Notes: generated by a model from the letters alone, not told the origin. A DNA stretch of 64,000 nucleotides from Plantibacter sp. Leaf314 (GCF_001423185.1 NZ_LMOB01000001.1:1719889-1783888); one strand, 5' to 3'; shown: positions 55,863 through 64,000, counted from the stretch's first letter. Numbers and translations: made by a program.

Positions 55863-57647
55863 TCAGTCCTCGGCGGTGAGCTCCTTGATCGTCAGGGCCG
55901 TGTTGATGAGCGCGAGGTGGCTGAGCGCCTGCGGCAGGTTGCCCCAGTGCGCGCCGTCGGCCGGGTCGATCATCTCGGCGAGGATGCCCACGTCGTTCGT
56001 CATGCCGACGAGTTCGTCCATGGCGGCGATCGCTTCGTCGTGGCGGCCGACACAGGCGAGGGCGGACGCCCGCCAGAACGCGCACGCGACGAAGGTGAAC
56101 TCCTCCTGCTGCACGCCCGAGTAGCGGTACAGCAGCGCGCCGTCCCCCAGCTCGGCCGTGATGGCGTCGATCGTCGAGGACATGCGCTCGCCCTGGTCGA
56201 AACCGCTCATCGCGTGGAGGAGCACCGAGGCGTCGAGGTCGTCGCTGCCCGGGTGCATGACGTAGGCCCCGCGCTCCTCCGACCAGCCGTGCTCGTCGAT
56301 CCACTCGCGGATCCTCGTCTGCTCGGCCCGCCAACGATCGGCACTGCCCGCGACCTGACCGAGCTCCGCCAGGTGCACGGCGTCGCCGAGCGCCTGCCAG
56401 CAGCCCATCTTGGACGAGACGTAGTGCTCCTCGTCGGGCAGTTCCCACATGCCGGCGTCGCGGTTGCGCCACAGGTCGCAGGTGCGGTCGGCGACCTCGG
56501 CGAGCAGTCGTCCGGTCTCGACGTCGAGCACGTTGCCGGCGTCGACGTAGGTGCGGCAGATCGCGATGAGGTCCCCGTAGACGCCGAGTTGCAACTGCCC
56601 CTGGGCCGGGTTGCCGCTGACCACCGGGCCGATGCCGCGCCAGCCGGGGACGTCGTGCTCGACCACGCCGTCGGGCACCCCGCCCTCGAGGCCGTAGAAG
56701 ATGTGGAGCTCCGGTCCGTTCTCACGGATGGTCCTGAGCAGCCACGAGACTGCGGCGTGGGTCTCCTCGCGGAGGCCGAAGCGGACGAGCGCGTGCGCGG
56801 TGTACGCGAGGTCGCGCACCCAGGCGAACCGGTAGTCCCAGTTCTTCGCCCCGCGGGGGTTCTCCGGCAGGGACGTCGTCGCCGCGGCGGCGATCGCGCC
56901 CGTCGGGCTGAAGATCAGCAGCTTGAGGGCGAGCGCGCTGCGCTGCACCTGTTCGGCCCACGGACCCTCGTAGGAGAACGCCCGCGACCACGCACGCCAG
57001 TTCTCGATCGTCCGGTCGATGCCGGCGTCGACGTTGGCCGGCACCGGGAGGTGGATGGGCTCACCGTGGGTGGCGACGACGATCAACAGGTGGCGGGAGT
57101 CCTCGCTCGTCGTGAACCCTCCGTCGAGTTCCGTGGCGCCGGATCCGGCCCCGTCGACCGGTGCTGCACCGTGCTCGTCCCCGACGACCGCGATCGTGGT
57201 GGCGCCGGAGCGGATGATCGGACCGCGGGTGCTGTCCTCGATCCACGGGGAGGCCGTGCCGAGTGCGGTCCCCGGTCGCACCCGCCACCGGAACTCGACA
57301 CTGCCGGAGATCCCGTCGATACGACGCGCGAGCTCGGCCCACGGGAGGCGCCCCGCGATGCCGGTGACGAGGGCGTCGGTGATGGACGCCCGGCCGTGCT
57401 CGGTGGTGAAGGTCGTCCGCAGCACGTTGGTGTTGGCGACGTAGCGCCGCTTCACGGTGTATTCGCCGACGGGCTCGAGTTCGATGCACCCACCGGTGTC
57501 GTCGTCCACGAGCCTCGCGAACACGGGCATCGAACTGAGGTCGGGGATGGGCAACCAGTCGACCTGGCCTCGCATCCCGATGAGGGCGACGGTACGGCCG
57601 TCTCCGATCGGTGCGTACGAACGGAGGTCCTCGCCAGCTGCGGTCAT
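55863..57647 (-). CDS. GH15 family glucoamylase/trehalase-like hydrolase
   Basis: A 594-aa protein of glycoside hydrolase family 15: PIGDGRTVALIGMRGQVDWLPIPDLSS (N-terminal beta-sandwich), GAKNWDYRFAWVRDLAYTAHALVRF and EGGVPDGVVEHDVPGWRGIGPVVSGNPAQ in the (alpha/alpha)6 barrel, with EERGAYVMHPG near the end. The actinobacterial members include trehalases, so alpha-1,1-glucose may be the substrate. ATG 57647 is used because TAGGGT lies 7 nt upstream; a GTG 9 nt further is possible. Confidence 0.9.
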   Translation of the reverse strand: MTAAGEDLRSYAPIGDGRTVALIGMRGQVDWLPIPDLSSMPVFARLVDDDTGGCIELEPVGEYTVKRRYVANTNVLRTTFTTEHGRASITDALVTGIAGRLPWAELARRIDGISGSVEFRWRVRPGTALGTASPWIEDSTRGPIIRSGATTIAVVGDEHGAAPVDGAGSGATELDGGFTTSEDSRHLLIVVATHGEPIHLPVPANVDAGIDRTIENWRAWSRAFSYEGPWAEQVQRSALALKLLIFSPTGAIAAAATTSLPENPRGAKNWDYRFAWVRDLAYTAHALVRFGLREETHAAVSWLLRTIRENGPELHIFYGLEGGVPDGVVEHDVPGWRGIGPVVSGNPAQGQLQLGVYGDLIAICRTYVDAGNVLDVETGRLLAEVADRTCDLWRNRDAGMWELPDEEHYVSSKMGCWQALGDAVHLAELGQVAGSADRWRAEQTRIREWIDEHGWSEERGAYVMHPGSDDLDASVLLHAMSGFDQGERMSSTIDAITAELGDGALLYRYSGVQQEEFTFVACAFWRASALACVGRHDEAIAAMDELVGMTNDVGILAEMIDPADGAHWGNLPQALSHLALINTALTIKELTAED

Positions 57648-57834
57648 GCACTTCACCCTACGAGCCGCGTCCCGGAATCGTCGGGGCTGGCGGGGCCCCC
57701 ACGCGACTGCTAGCGCCGTCCGCCTCGCCCAGGTCGGGCGTCAACCCCTGGAGGCGGATCTCCCGGATCGGCTTGGGTGGAAAGACCGCACACCGCAGCA
57801 TGCCGACATCCACAGCAGCACAGGGAGGAACACC

Positions 57835-58674
57835 ATGAATCAGCCCGCTCAGCAGCAGCAGCCACCCGGAACCGAGGGAGCGCTCACGCCGCAGGCCGAC
57901 CACGGCGAGACCAGCTATCAGGGCTCCGGCAAGCTCGAGGGCAAGGTCGCCATCATCACCGGCGGCGACAGCGGCATCGGCAAGGCCGTCGCCATCGCCT
58001 ACGCGCGGGAGGGCGCCGACGTCGTCGTCAGCTACCTCGACGAGGACGAGGATGCGGCCGACACGGTCCGCTGGGTCGAGGAGGCCGGCCGGACCGCACT
58101 CAGCATCGGTGGCGACCTGACGAGCCCCGAGCACTGCCGTGAGATCGTCCGCGCGACGGTCGAGCGCTTCGGCAAGGTCGACATCCTCGTGAGCAACGCC
58201 GCGTACCAGATGACCCGCGAGAGCCTCGCCGAGATCCCGGACGAGGAGTGGGACCACACGCTCGCCACGAACCTGAGCGCGTTCTTCCACCTGAGCAAGG
58301 CCGCCGTCCCTCACATGGCACCCGGCTCCGCGATCATCGCGTCCAGCTCCGTGCAGGCCGACTCGCCGTCGCCACAGCTCATGCCCTACGCCATGACGAA
58401 GGCGGGCCTCGCGAGCATGACCGCGTCGCTCGCGCAGATGCTCGGTGGGGACGGGATCCGGGTGAACGCCGTCGCCCCCGGCCCCATCTGGACGCCGCTC
58501 ATCCCGTCCACGATGCCGCCGGAGACGGTCGAGTCGTTCGGGACGGACACACCCCTCGGGCGTCCTGGACAGCCCGCCGAGGTCGCGCCGCCGTACGTGC
58601 TGCTCGCGTCGGACGAGGGCAGCTACATCTCGGGTGCCGTGGTCGCGGTCACGGGCGGCAAGCCGATCCTCTGA
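57835..58674 (+). CDS. SDR oxidoreductase, general-stress type
   Basis: A 279-aa short-chain dehydrogenase, close relative of the gene at 53850. It has a Gln-rich N-terminus (NQPAQQQQPPGTEGAL), GKVAIITGGDSGIGKAVAIAYAREGA, LVSNAAYQ, the active Tyr in QLMPYAMTKAGLASM and the C-terminal PGPIWTPLIPSTMPP. GGGAGGAA precedes ATG 57835. Divergent from the GH15 gene. Substrate unknown; the SDR pair may be general stress proteins. Confidence 0.92.
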   Translation: MNQPAQQQQPPGTEGALTPQADHGETSYQGSGKLEGKVAIITGGDSGIGKAVAIAYAREGADVVVSYLDEDEDAADTVRWVEEAGRTALSIGGDLTSPEHCREIVRATVERFGKVDILVSNAAYQMTRESLAEIPDEEWDHTLATNLSAFFHLSKAAVPHMAPGSAIIASSSVQADSPSPQLMPYAMTKAGLASMTASLAQMLGGDGIRVNAVAPGPIWTPLIPSTMPPETVESFGTDTPLGRPGQPAEVAPPYVLLASDEGSYISGAVVAVTGGKPIL

Positions 58675-58684
58675 CCGGTCCCGG

Positions 58685-58720
58685 GCCGACGGGACGCCTC
58701 ATGCACGGCGTTCCGTCGGC
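58685..58720. terminator. Terminator hairpin between SDR and FUSC-type genes
   Basis: Arms 58685-58698 (GCCGACGGGACGCC) and 58707-58720 pair with one mismatch around an 8-nt loop, between convergent gene ends. Confidence 0.75.
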
Positions 58721-58729
58721 TCCGGCCCG

Positions 58730-59926
58730 TCACTCCGCCTGGTCGGTCCGCTTCGAGCTCTCGACCTCGGCGTGGATGCGTCGGAGTGCGAAGAGCAGGT
58801 TCTCCCCGCCCGGGTCGTCGGCCGGGTCATCTGCCGATCCGGCGTCGGAGCCGGCCTGGTTCACCGCGTCGACGTGCGCCGACCTGACCGCCCGCCGCAG
58901 GGCGACGAGCGCCTGATCCGAGGTCTCGAGGGCCTCCGGCAGCCGTTCGTCGTCGATCGCGGCGTCGACGAGGTCGGCGGCTGCGTCCAAGGCGTCGGCG
59001 AGCGTCGCACGCACCTCGGTGCCGAGCCGCACGGGCACGGGGATCCCCCACAGGGCGGCGCGGAGCGCGTCGCCGAGCTCCACCACGGCGGGGGCGATCC
59101 GCTCGAGCGCCTCCAGTGCACCCTGGTCGCCGCGGAAGTCGTGCTTGTTCCACCTGGTCCTCGGGTTGGCGCGACGACTCTCCGCCGCGTCGCGCACGAG
59201 TCCCCTGGCAGCGTCGGTGTCGTGCCGCAGCGACGTCACGGACCGCTCCCACGGCGGTGGGTCGTCGGCCGCCGGCTCCGTCTCGGACGACAGGGTCGTC
59301 GACATGGTCCGGAGCGCGTCGACCATGCGGCCGCGCGCCGCGGCGATGCCCGCGGCCGACTCCCGGACGAACAGCGGCGGCATGATGAGCAGGTTCACGA
59401 GCAACCCGACGAGCACGCCGAGCGCCATCTGCACGAGGTAGCCGAGCGAGAAGTCGTTCGCGTTGGCGCCGCCAATGATGATGACGAAGAGGGCGGCGAT
59501 GGGCACGTAGTCGCGTCCCTGACCGAGGCCGGGCAGACCGGCGAGGATCGTCCCGAGCCCGACGGAGAGGGCGACGGACACCCAGCCCGGCGCCGGTGAG
59601 ACGATGAGCGCCCAGGCGAGGCCGATGCCGAGTCCCAGCCCGATGAGGGTCTGGAGGCTCGACCGGACGGAGTCCATGAGCGTCGGCGTGAGGCTCACGA
59701 GCGCGCCGAGCGGCGCGTAGTAGGAGAAGTCGCCGAGCTCGCCGGGGATGAATCCGCCGAGGAACCAGGCGGCCGTCGCGGCGATGGCGGTCTTCAGCGC
59801 GAGCATCAGCCGCCAGGGGCGGAGTGCGGGCGTGATCCAGGCACCGAGCCGCTGCCGGGGTGTGCGGATGCTCCCCGTGCTCGTCTCGCGGGCCATCACC
59901 GGTTCATCGCTCATCACAGCCGCCAT
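58730..59926 (-). CDS. FUSC/aromatic-acid exporter family membrane protein
   Basis: A 398-aa protein of the FUSC/ArAE type with six helices in the N-terminal half (KTAIAATAAWFLGGFIPGELGDFSYYAPLGALVSLTPTL, IGLGLGIGLAWALIVSP) and a long soluble C-terminal region with coiled-coil character rich in Ala/Asp. Such proteins export aromatic acids, polyamines or antiseptics. Its position in the stress block fits an efflux role. First ATG at 59926, an alternative is 12 nt later. Confidence 0.85.
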   Translation of the reverse strand: MAAVMSDEPVMARETSTGSIRTPRQRLGAWITPALRPWRLMLALKTAIAATAAWFLGGFIPGELGDFSYYAPLGALVSLTPTLMDSVRSSLQTLIGLGLGIGLAWALIVSPAPGWVSVALSVGLGTILAGLPGLGQGRDYVPIAALFVIIIGGANANDFSLGYLVQMALGVLVGLLVNLLIMPPLFVRESAAGIAAARGRMVDALRTMSTTLSSETEPAADDPPPWERSVTSLRHDTDAARGLVRDAAESRRANPRTRWNKHDFRGDQGALEALERIAPAVVELGDALRAALWGIPVPVRLGTEVRATLADALDAAADLVDAAIDDERLPEALETSDQALVALRRAVRSAHVDAVNQAGSDAGSADDPADDPGGENLLFALRRIHAEVESSKRTDQAE

Positions 59927-60031
59927 GCTGGTCTCGCCCCGTCAGGGCGTCAACCCCCACCCGTCGATCAGCTCCGCGGCCTAGCGTTGGTGTCGTCATC
60001 TCCGATGGCGACAACCAGGAAGGAAGCGAAC

Positions 60032-60160
60032 ATGACGAACGCATCTGCATCATCCTCACGTCCCGACGCGGAGGAGATCCCCGACGGCTCGAGCTCCGAC
60101 GGCTCCGAGTCCACCGATGGTGAGGACACGGCCTCGGGCGGCGGCGCCGAAGACGAGTAG
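60032..60160 (+). CDS. Small acidic Ser/Asp/Glu-rich protein
   Basis: A 42-aa low-complexity protein, MTNASASSSRPDAEEIPDG then Ser/Gly/Asp/Glu repeats, no fold expected. AAGGAAG lies 7 nt before ATG. Composition like the 58-aa protein at 13627. Its last 29 bp (60132-60160) recur as an imperfect copy just after the stop (60182-60211). Small acidic proteins in such blocks may be stress-linked; function unknown. Confidence 0.5.
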   Translation: MTNASASSSRPDAEEIPDGSSSDGSESTDGEDTASGGGAEDE

Positions 60161-60211
60161 TCGCTGAACCTGGCCGCACGACCTCGGGTGGCGGCGTCCG
60201 AAGACGAGTGA
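60132..60211 (+). repeat. Duplicated 3' end of the small acidic gene
   Basis: CCTCGGGCGGCGGCGCCGAAGACGAGTAG (60132-60160) is repeated, with a few changes, as 60182-60211 beyond the stop, 50 bp apart. The second copy forms the left side of a terminator stem. Confidence 0.7.
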
Positions 60212-60229
60212 TCGTCTCCGGACGCCGCC
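60190..60229. terminator. Terminator hairpin between small acidic gene and dps
   Basis: Arms 60190-60207 and 60212-60229 are complementary over 18 bp with one mismatch, loop GTGA. Between convergent genes. Confidence 0.8.
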
Positions 60230-60234
60230 CGTGG

Positions 60235-60786
60235 TCATCGACTCCGGGTCACCGTGCGGTTCTCCGCGCTGATCATCCACGCGAACTGTTCCAGCTGCTG
60301 GATGATCGCGTGCAGGATGTCCGCGCTGGTCGGGTCCTCCTCGTCGACGTCGTCGTGGACACGACGCATCGTGCCGACGGTCGCCTCCAGGCGGACGGTG
60401 ATCAGGTCGATCGTCTCGGCCGTGTCGATCTCACCCTGCGGGTACTCGGGCAGCGTGGTCGTCTCGGCGACGATGTCGCTCCGGCCGTCCGGCACGGCGT
60501 GCAGGGCGCGCATGCGCTCGGCGACGGTGTCGCTGAACTCGCGGGCCGCGTCGATGATCTCATCGAGCTGCAGGTGGGTGTCGCGGAAGTTGCGTCCGAC
60601 GACGTTCCAGTGGGCCTGCTTGCCCTGGATCGACAACTCGATCAGGTCGACGAGGACCGCCTGCATGTTCTCGTCGAGGGCCTTCGACGCGACGAACCCC
60701 TTCTCCGCGTTCTGACGGCGGGTGGGCTTCGCGCCGGTTCCTCCGGGAGCCGATCGGGTCGTGCTGGTCTTCTCTGCTGTTGCCAT
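60235..60786 (-). CDS. dps: Dps-family ferritin-like DNA-protection protein
   Basis: Twelve-subunit ferritin-like protein, 183 aa, that stores iron and protects DNA under oxidative and starvation stress. The ferroxidase-site residues are in LSIQGKQAHWNVVGRNFRDTHLQLDEIIDAAREFSDTVAERM (His, Asp, Glu at the subunit interface, about 62-105). The N-terminal 35 residues are basic and Ser/Thr/Pro-rich, for DNA binding. GGAGGAGGTG precedes ATG 60786; a longer in-frame reading is not used. Confidence 0.94.
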   Translation of the reverse strand: MATAEKTSTTRSAPGGTGAKPTRRQNAEKGFVASKALDENMQAVLVDLIELSIQGKQAHWNVVGRNFRDTHLQLDEIIDAAREFSDTVAERMRALHAVPDGRSDIVAETTTLPEYPQGEIDTAETIDLITVRLEATVGTMRRVHDDVDEEDPTSADILHAIIQQLEQFAWMISAENRTVTRSR

Positions 60787-61001
60787 GGTTTGGCACCTCC
60801 TCCAGGGGAGGGTACGCACCTCGGCTGAGGATGTCGGGCCCCTTGACACGACCTCCCGATCGTTCCAGTCTCACCCGTACGTGGGCATCGCGCGGGAACC
60901 CGATGGGCACTGGCTGGGAATTCACGGCCTGGAGTCTTATGGTGAAGCATCACATCGCGCGGGACTCCGCGCGACGCACGATGAGGAGAGCACGACCCGC
61001 C

Positions 61002-61322
61002 ATGGGAAAACTGATCTACGGTTCCGAGGTCTCGATCACGTTCGAGGATCGGCTGCTGGCGCACCTGCAGTTCGTCATCGGAGGCAAGCTCCGGCGGAAC
61101 GAGGCGTTCTACTTCGGGTGGAAGGACGACCCGCGGGCCGGCGACGGACGCAGTGTGATCTGGATCCACCCCTCGGTGCCGTTGCGCTTCAAGTACTCGG
61201 GCAGCGTGCCGATCGACCTCAACCGCGCGTGGATCGACGCGTTGAACGTCACGGCGAACTCGGCGCACGGCCTGTCGGTCATCGCCGAGCCCGCTCCGAA
61301 CCGGACAGGACAAAACGCATGA
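61002..61322 (+). CDS. Small Microbacteriaceae protein, paralogue 1 (often misnamed DNA ligase)
   Basis: A 106-aa protein: MGKLIYGSEVSITFEDRLLAHLQ, KLRRNEAFYFGWKDDP, SVIWIHPSVPLRFKYSG. It matches a small family common in Microbacteriaceae that is often labelled ATP-dependent DNA ligase although far too short. The gene at 61766 is a clear paralogue. No ligase motif (KxDG) is present. The ribosome site GGAG is rather far (about 14 nt). Function unknown. Confidence 0.7.
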   Translation: MGKLIYGSEVSITFEDRLLAHLQFVIGGKLRRNEAFYFGWKDDPRAGDGRSVIWIHPSVPLRFKYSGSVPIDLNRAWIDALNVTANSAHGLSVIAEPAPNRTGQNA

Positions 61323-61585
61323 GCCGTATGGAGATCGTCTACCAGGGACTCCCGTATTCCATCGCCGTCGAAGACCCGGACGCGTTCCGCGCCGAGGTCC
61401 TCGAGAGCATCGCCTCCGGAACGTTCCGCTGGCTGCAGGTCGATCGCGGTGAGGGGCAGCTCGAGCCCATCAATCTGCTCGTCGGCCCCGGCATCGGCAT
61501 CGCCATGGGCACGCCCGACGGTGAGTCCCAGGACACACCGTCCTCGGCGCTCTCCGAGGGACAGGATTCCGACCCGCTGTCCTGA
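61319..61585 (+). CDS. Small hypothetical protein
   Basis: An 88-aa protein MSRMEIVYQGLPYSIAVED..., ending in a Ser/Asp-rich tail. Its ATG overlaps the preceding stop (ATGA), so it is translated with paralogue 1. Pattern of strands and helix suggests a small alpha/beta fold. No family recognised. Confidence 0.65.
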   Translation: MSRMEIVYQGLPYSIAVEDPDAFRAEVLESIASGTFRWLQVDRGEGQLEPINLLVGPGIGIAMGTPDGESQDTPSSALSEGQDSDPLS

Positions 61586-61765
61586 CCGCATCGCGGAGCA
61601 GACACGCATAGCGCAGCCGGCCCCCGGAAATCAACAGTTCAGGGCGACGATTTCAAGCTTCCTAGACTTGTCCGGCGGACATTGAAGTGGGTCTCCAGGC
61701 TGGCCGCTCGACACCGACGCATCTCGTCGTGTCGACCGTCGGAGGTCCGGAGAAGGGCAGACACC

Positions 61766-62068
61766 ATGGGCGCGATCGTGTACGGAACGGGCGAGAACCG
61801 TTTCCACCTCGAAGACCGGATGCTGGCTCATGTGAAGACCATCACCCTCATGAAGTTGCGCCGGAACGAGTCGTTCTCGGTGACGTTGCGCGACACCTCG
61901 ACGGAGCGCGGCCGGGTCACGCTCTGGCTGCACCCGTCGATCCCGCTGCAGTTCAGCTTCGAGTCGGATGAGACGTTCGAGATGGACCGCCCGCTGTTGG
62001 AGGACCTCATGCACGGCGCCAACGGCGGCGAGGTCACGGTCCGCGCGGACGTCGAAGAGCTGGCCTGA
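61766..62068 (+). CDS. Small Microbacteriaceae protein, paralogue 2
   Basis: A 100-aa relative of the protein at 61002: shared pattern EDRMLAHVKTITLMKLRRNESF, then VTLWLHPSIPLQFSFES. About half of the first 75 residues align by eye. AAGGG lies upstream; TAGACT (61663-61668) is a possible -10, giving its own promoter. Function unknown. Confidence 0.75.
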   Translation: MGAIVYGTGENRFHLEDRMLAHVKTITLMKLRRNESFSVTLRDTSTERGRVTLWLHPSIPLQFSFESDETFEMDRPLLEDLMHGANGGEVTVRADVEELA

Positions 62069-62083
62069 CCGACCGCGCAAGCG

Positions 62084-62154
62084 GCACGAAGCCGCCCCGA
62101 CGGGACGCACGAAACAGGAGGGACTTCGTGCGGACCGGCGGGGCGGCTTCGTGC
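62084..62154. terminator. Nested palindrome between convergent genes
   Basis: Outer arms 62084-62099 and 62139-62154 (GCACGAAGCCGCCCCG and complement) pair perfectly over 16 bp; inner CGCACGAA (62106-62113) and TTCGTGCG (62125-62132) pair again. Lies between paralogue 2 and the GH3 gene. Confidence 0.75.
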
Positions 62155-62179
62155 TGTCCGAGCGAGTGGCCGCAGCGCC

Positions 62180-64000
62180 TCAGTCCTCGACGGTGAAGCG
62201 GACCGACCGCAGCGCTTCGGCCCGTGACGAGCCACCGACGCGCAGTTCGAACTCACCGGCCTCGACCACGCGGCGACCGCGGGCGTCGACGATCGTGCAC
62301 TCGGCGACCGGCAGCTCGATCGTGATCACCGCGGTCTCCCCCGGCTCGACGGAGACCTGACGGAACGTCTTCAGTTCCTGGTCCGCCCAGCTGACCGAGG
62401 TGACGAGGTCGCTGACGTACACCTGGACCGTCTCGAGCACGGGACGGGTCCCGGTGTTCCGCACCTCGATCTCCGCGCGCACGGTGTCCGTGCGGGTGTG
62501 GACGATCCGGTCGAGGCGCGGCTCCCCGTACTCGACGGTCGAGTACGACAGGCCGTCGCCGAACGCGAACGCCGGGTCCTGGGTGAGGTCGGCGTATCGG
62601 TCGCCGTGCTGGCCGCGGATCTGGTTGTAGTACGTCGGCTGCTGGCCGGCATGCCGGGCGAACGAGATCGGGAGGCGTCCGGTCGGCTCGATCAGGCCGA
62701 GCAGGAGTTCGGCGATCGCTCGACCACCCTGCATGCCGGGGCTCGCGGCCCACACGATCGCGTCCGCCGCGAGCGCTGACGGCGGCAGGACGAGCGGCTT
62801 GGAGGCGAGCAGCACCACCACGAGCGGCTTCCCGGTGGCGGCCAGGGCGTCGAGGAGGGCGATCTGGCCGCCGACGAGTTCCAGGGTCGCGGTGGAGCGG
62901 CCTTCGCCCACGAGTTCGATCCGGTCGCCGACCACGGCGACCACCACGTCGGCCTGCTCGGCCTGGGCGACGGCTTCCGCGATGAGTGCCGCGTCCGGTT
63001 CGGCCGGGGTGACGAGCGGTGGACGGGGTTGTCCGTCGGGGAAGGTCGCTCCGGTCGGATCCGGTGAGAGCGTGAGGATGTCGGCCCCGAACGCGGTCGT
63101 GACCGTGCTGCCGGCCGGGGTCGCCGCACGCAGGCCGTCCAGCACGGTCGTGATCAGCTCCCGCGGCTGGCCGTCGGGCAGCCACCCCGCCTGACCGGAG
63201 TTCCCGGCCCAGTCACCCAGCTGCATCTGCGCGTCGTCCGCGAGTGGGCCGACGACGGCGATGCGGACGGGTCCGGCCTCGGTCTCGGCGTCGGCGATCG
63301 CCCGTCCGGCCTCGTCGGCACGGTATCCGCCGTTGATCGGCAGGACGCCCTCGTTGCGGAGCAGGACGAGCGAGCGACGGGCGGTCTCGAGGTTGAGCTC
63401 GGTGTGTGCCGGCGAACCGATCACCGCGAGTTGCTCGGCCGGGTCCGGGTGCCGTGGGTGTTCGAAGAGCCCGAGGGCGAACTTCAGCGTGAGGATGCGA
63501 CGGACGGCGCGGTCGAGGTCGGACTCCTCGAGCATGCCGCGGTCGAGTGCTTCGAGGGCGCCGTCGAAGAAGCCCGGCGTGTTCATCACCATGTCGTTGC
63601 CGGCGCGGACGGCCGCGGCGGAGGCGTGGACGTGGTCGGGGCTCACGTGCTGCTCCCACACCATGCGTCCGACGTTGTCCCAGTCGGTGATGAGCGTCCC
63701 CTCGTAGCCCCACTCGTCGCGGAGGACGTCGTTCAGCAACCATTCGTTGACCGTGATCGGGACGCCGTCGATCGACTGGTAGCCGAGCATGAAGCTGGCG
63801 CACCCCTCGCGGGCGACACGCTCGAAGGGTGGCAGGAACCAGGACCGCAGCTTGCGCGGCGAGATGTCGGCCTCGCTCGCGTCCCGGCCGCCCTGCGTCT
63901 CGGAGTACCCGGCGAAGTGCTTCGCGGTGGCGAGGATGGCGGTCGGGTCCGTGAGCCCGTCGCCCTGGTAGCCGCGGACCATCGCCGAGGCGAGCTCGCC
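62180..64000 (-). CDS. GH3 beta-glucosidase (partial)
   Basis: Exo-acting beta-glycosidase, about 606 residues visible; the N-terminus runs off the right edge. The conserved KHFAGY motif, the nucleophile Asp in GTLITDWDNVG, then an (alpha/beta)6 sandwich domain (GRSTATLELVGGQIALLDALAATG, VWAASPGMQGGRAIAELLLG) and a C-terminal fibronectin-III-like domain (RTDTVRAEIEVRNTG...VEAGEFELRVGG). Beta-glucoside or xyloside is the probable substrate. No signal can be seen in the visible part. Confidence 0.93.
   Translation of the reverse strand, partial: GELASAMVRGYQGDGLTDPTAILATAKHFAGYSETQGGRDASEADISPRKLRSWFLPPFERVAREGCASFMLGYQSIDGVPITVNEWLLNDVLRDEWGYEGTLITDWDNVGRMVWEQHVSPDHVHASAAAVRAGNDMVMNTPGFFDGALEALDRGMLEESDLDRAVRRILTLKFALGLFEHPRHPDPAEQLAVIGSPAHTELNLETARRSLVLLRNEGVLPINGGYRADEAGRAIADAETEAGPVRIAVVGPLADDAQMQLGDWAGNSGQAGWLPDGQPRELITTVLDGLRAATPAGSTVTTAFGADILTLSPDPTGATFPDGQPRPPLVTPAEPDAALIAEAVAQAEQADVVVAVVGDRIELVGEGRSTATLELVGGQIALLDALAATGKPLVVVLLASKPLVLPPSALAADAIVWAASPGMQGGRAIAELLLGLIEPTGRLPISFARHAGQQPTYYNQIRGQHGDRYADLTQDPAFAFGDGLSYSTVEYGEPRLDRIVHTRTDTVRAEIEVRNTGTRPVLETVQVYVSDLVTSVSWADQELKTFRQVSVEPGETAVITIELPVAECTIVDARGRRVVEAGEFELRVGGSSRAEALRSVRFTVED

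Noticed and set aside
55806-57713. Long plus-strand frame opposite GH15
   Set aside because: Shadow frame; GH15 on the minus strand has signature motifs.
61002-61322. ATP-dependent DNA ligase
   Set aside because: Only 106 aa and no KxDG or other nucleotidyltransferase motif; the name is a propagated label.

Overview
The window is a high-GC chromosomal segment with dense, tightly coupled genes (many 4-nt ATGA/GTGA overlaps), few introns of non-coding DNA and actinobacterial gene families throughout. The C50-carotenoid operon of the crtE-crtB-crtI-crtYe-crtYf-crtEb type, small proteins of a kind I know from Microbacteriaceae, and many leaderless starts (a TANNNT -10 box exactly 6 nt before ATG/GTG) point to a plant- or soil-associated member of the Microbacteriaceae (Curtobacterium/Plantibacter/Clavibacter-like). 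No rRNA, tRNA, CRISPR array, insertion sequence or prophage was recognised.

Layout. 1-2247: a sugar/peptide ABC binding lipoprotein (cut by the window edge) with a LacI-type repressor and a LacI-type operator. 2466-3266: an isocitrate-lyase/PEP-mutase superfamily enzyme. 3365-9204: carotenoid operon on the minus strand and divergent idi, giving isoprenoid precursor supply, lycopene, and a C50 cyclic carotenoid. 9248-13803: DMT exporter with divergent MarR, dCTP deaminase, a class I glutamine amidotransferase and small proteins. 13884-18384: carboxylesterase, hexulose-phosphate synthase/isomerase pair (formaldehyde fixation, RuMP) and a divergent HATPase-LuxR regulator. 18424-24107: SDR, PadR-controlled membrane operon, YigZ, CPBP protease, ArsR-AHSA1 operon.

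24134-25737: an AbiEi/AbiEii toxin-antitoxin (phage defence) module sitting between two near-identical copies of one terminator, which looks like a recent insertion between two convergent genes. 25743-29612: FBP-domain protein, PLP enzyme, MarR, beta-propeller protein. 29639-38469: a homoprotocatechuate (3,4-dihydroxyphenylacetate) meta-cleavage cluster: IclR, MHS-family transporter, HpaH hydratase, HpaI aldolase, an unusual FAH-RraA fusion, a GntR regulator, HpaE dehydrogenase and HpaD dioxygenase. Two GntR-like sites overlap its two internal promoters.

38477-51835: scattered small transcription units, each usually with its own TetR, Lrp or other regulator and a clear palindromic operator (DUF418 membrane protein, ABM-epoxide hydrolase fusion, alpha/beta hydrolase with a CsbD-like tail, FAD monooxygenase, MDR oxidoreductase, quinone-stress hydrolase/dioxygenase pair). 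52001-62068: a stress/envelope block (holin-3_6 family, DUF3618, YihY, two stress-type SDRs, SMP-30, GH15, FUSC-type transporter, Dps, small acidic protein, two paralogous ~100-aa Microbacteriaceae proteins). 62180-64000: a GH3 beta-glucosidase cut by the right edge.

Functions with strong motif support are the carotenoid, RuMP, homoprotocatechuate, dcd, idi, Dps, AbiE, GH3 and GH15 calls. Regulatory sites are read directly from the sequence as palindromes; which protein binds each is inferred from adjacency.
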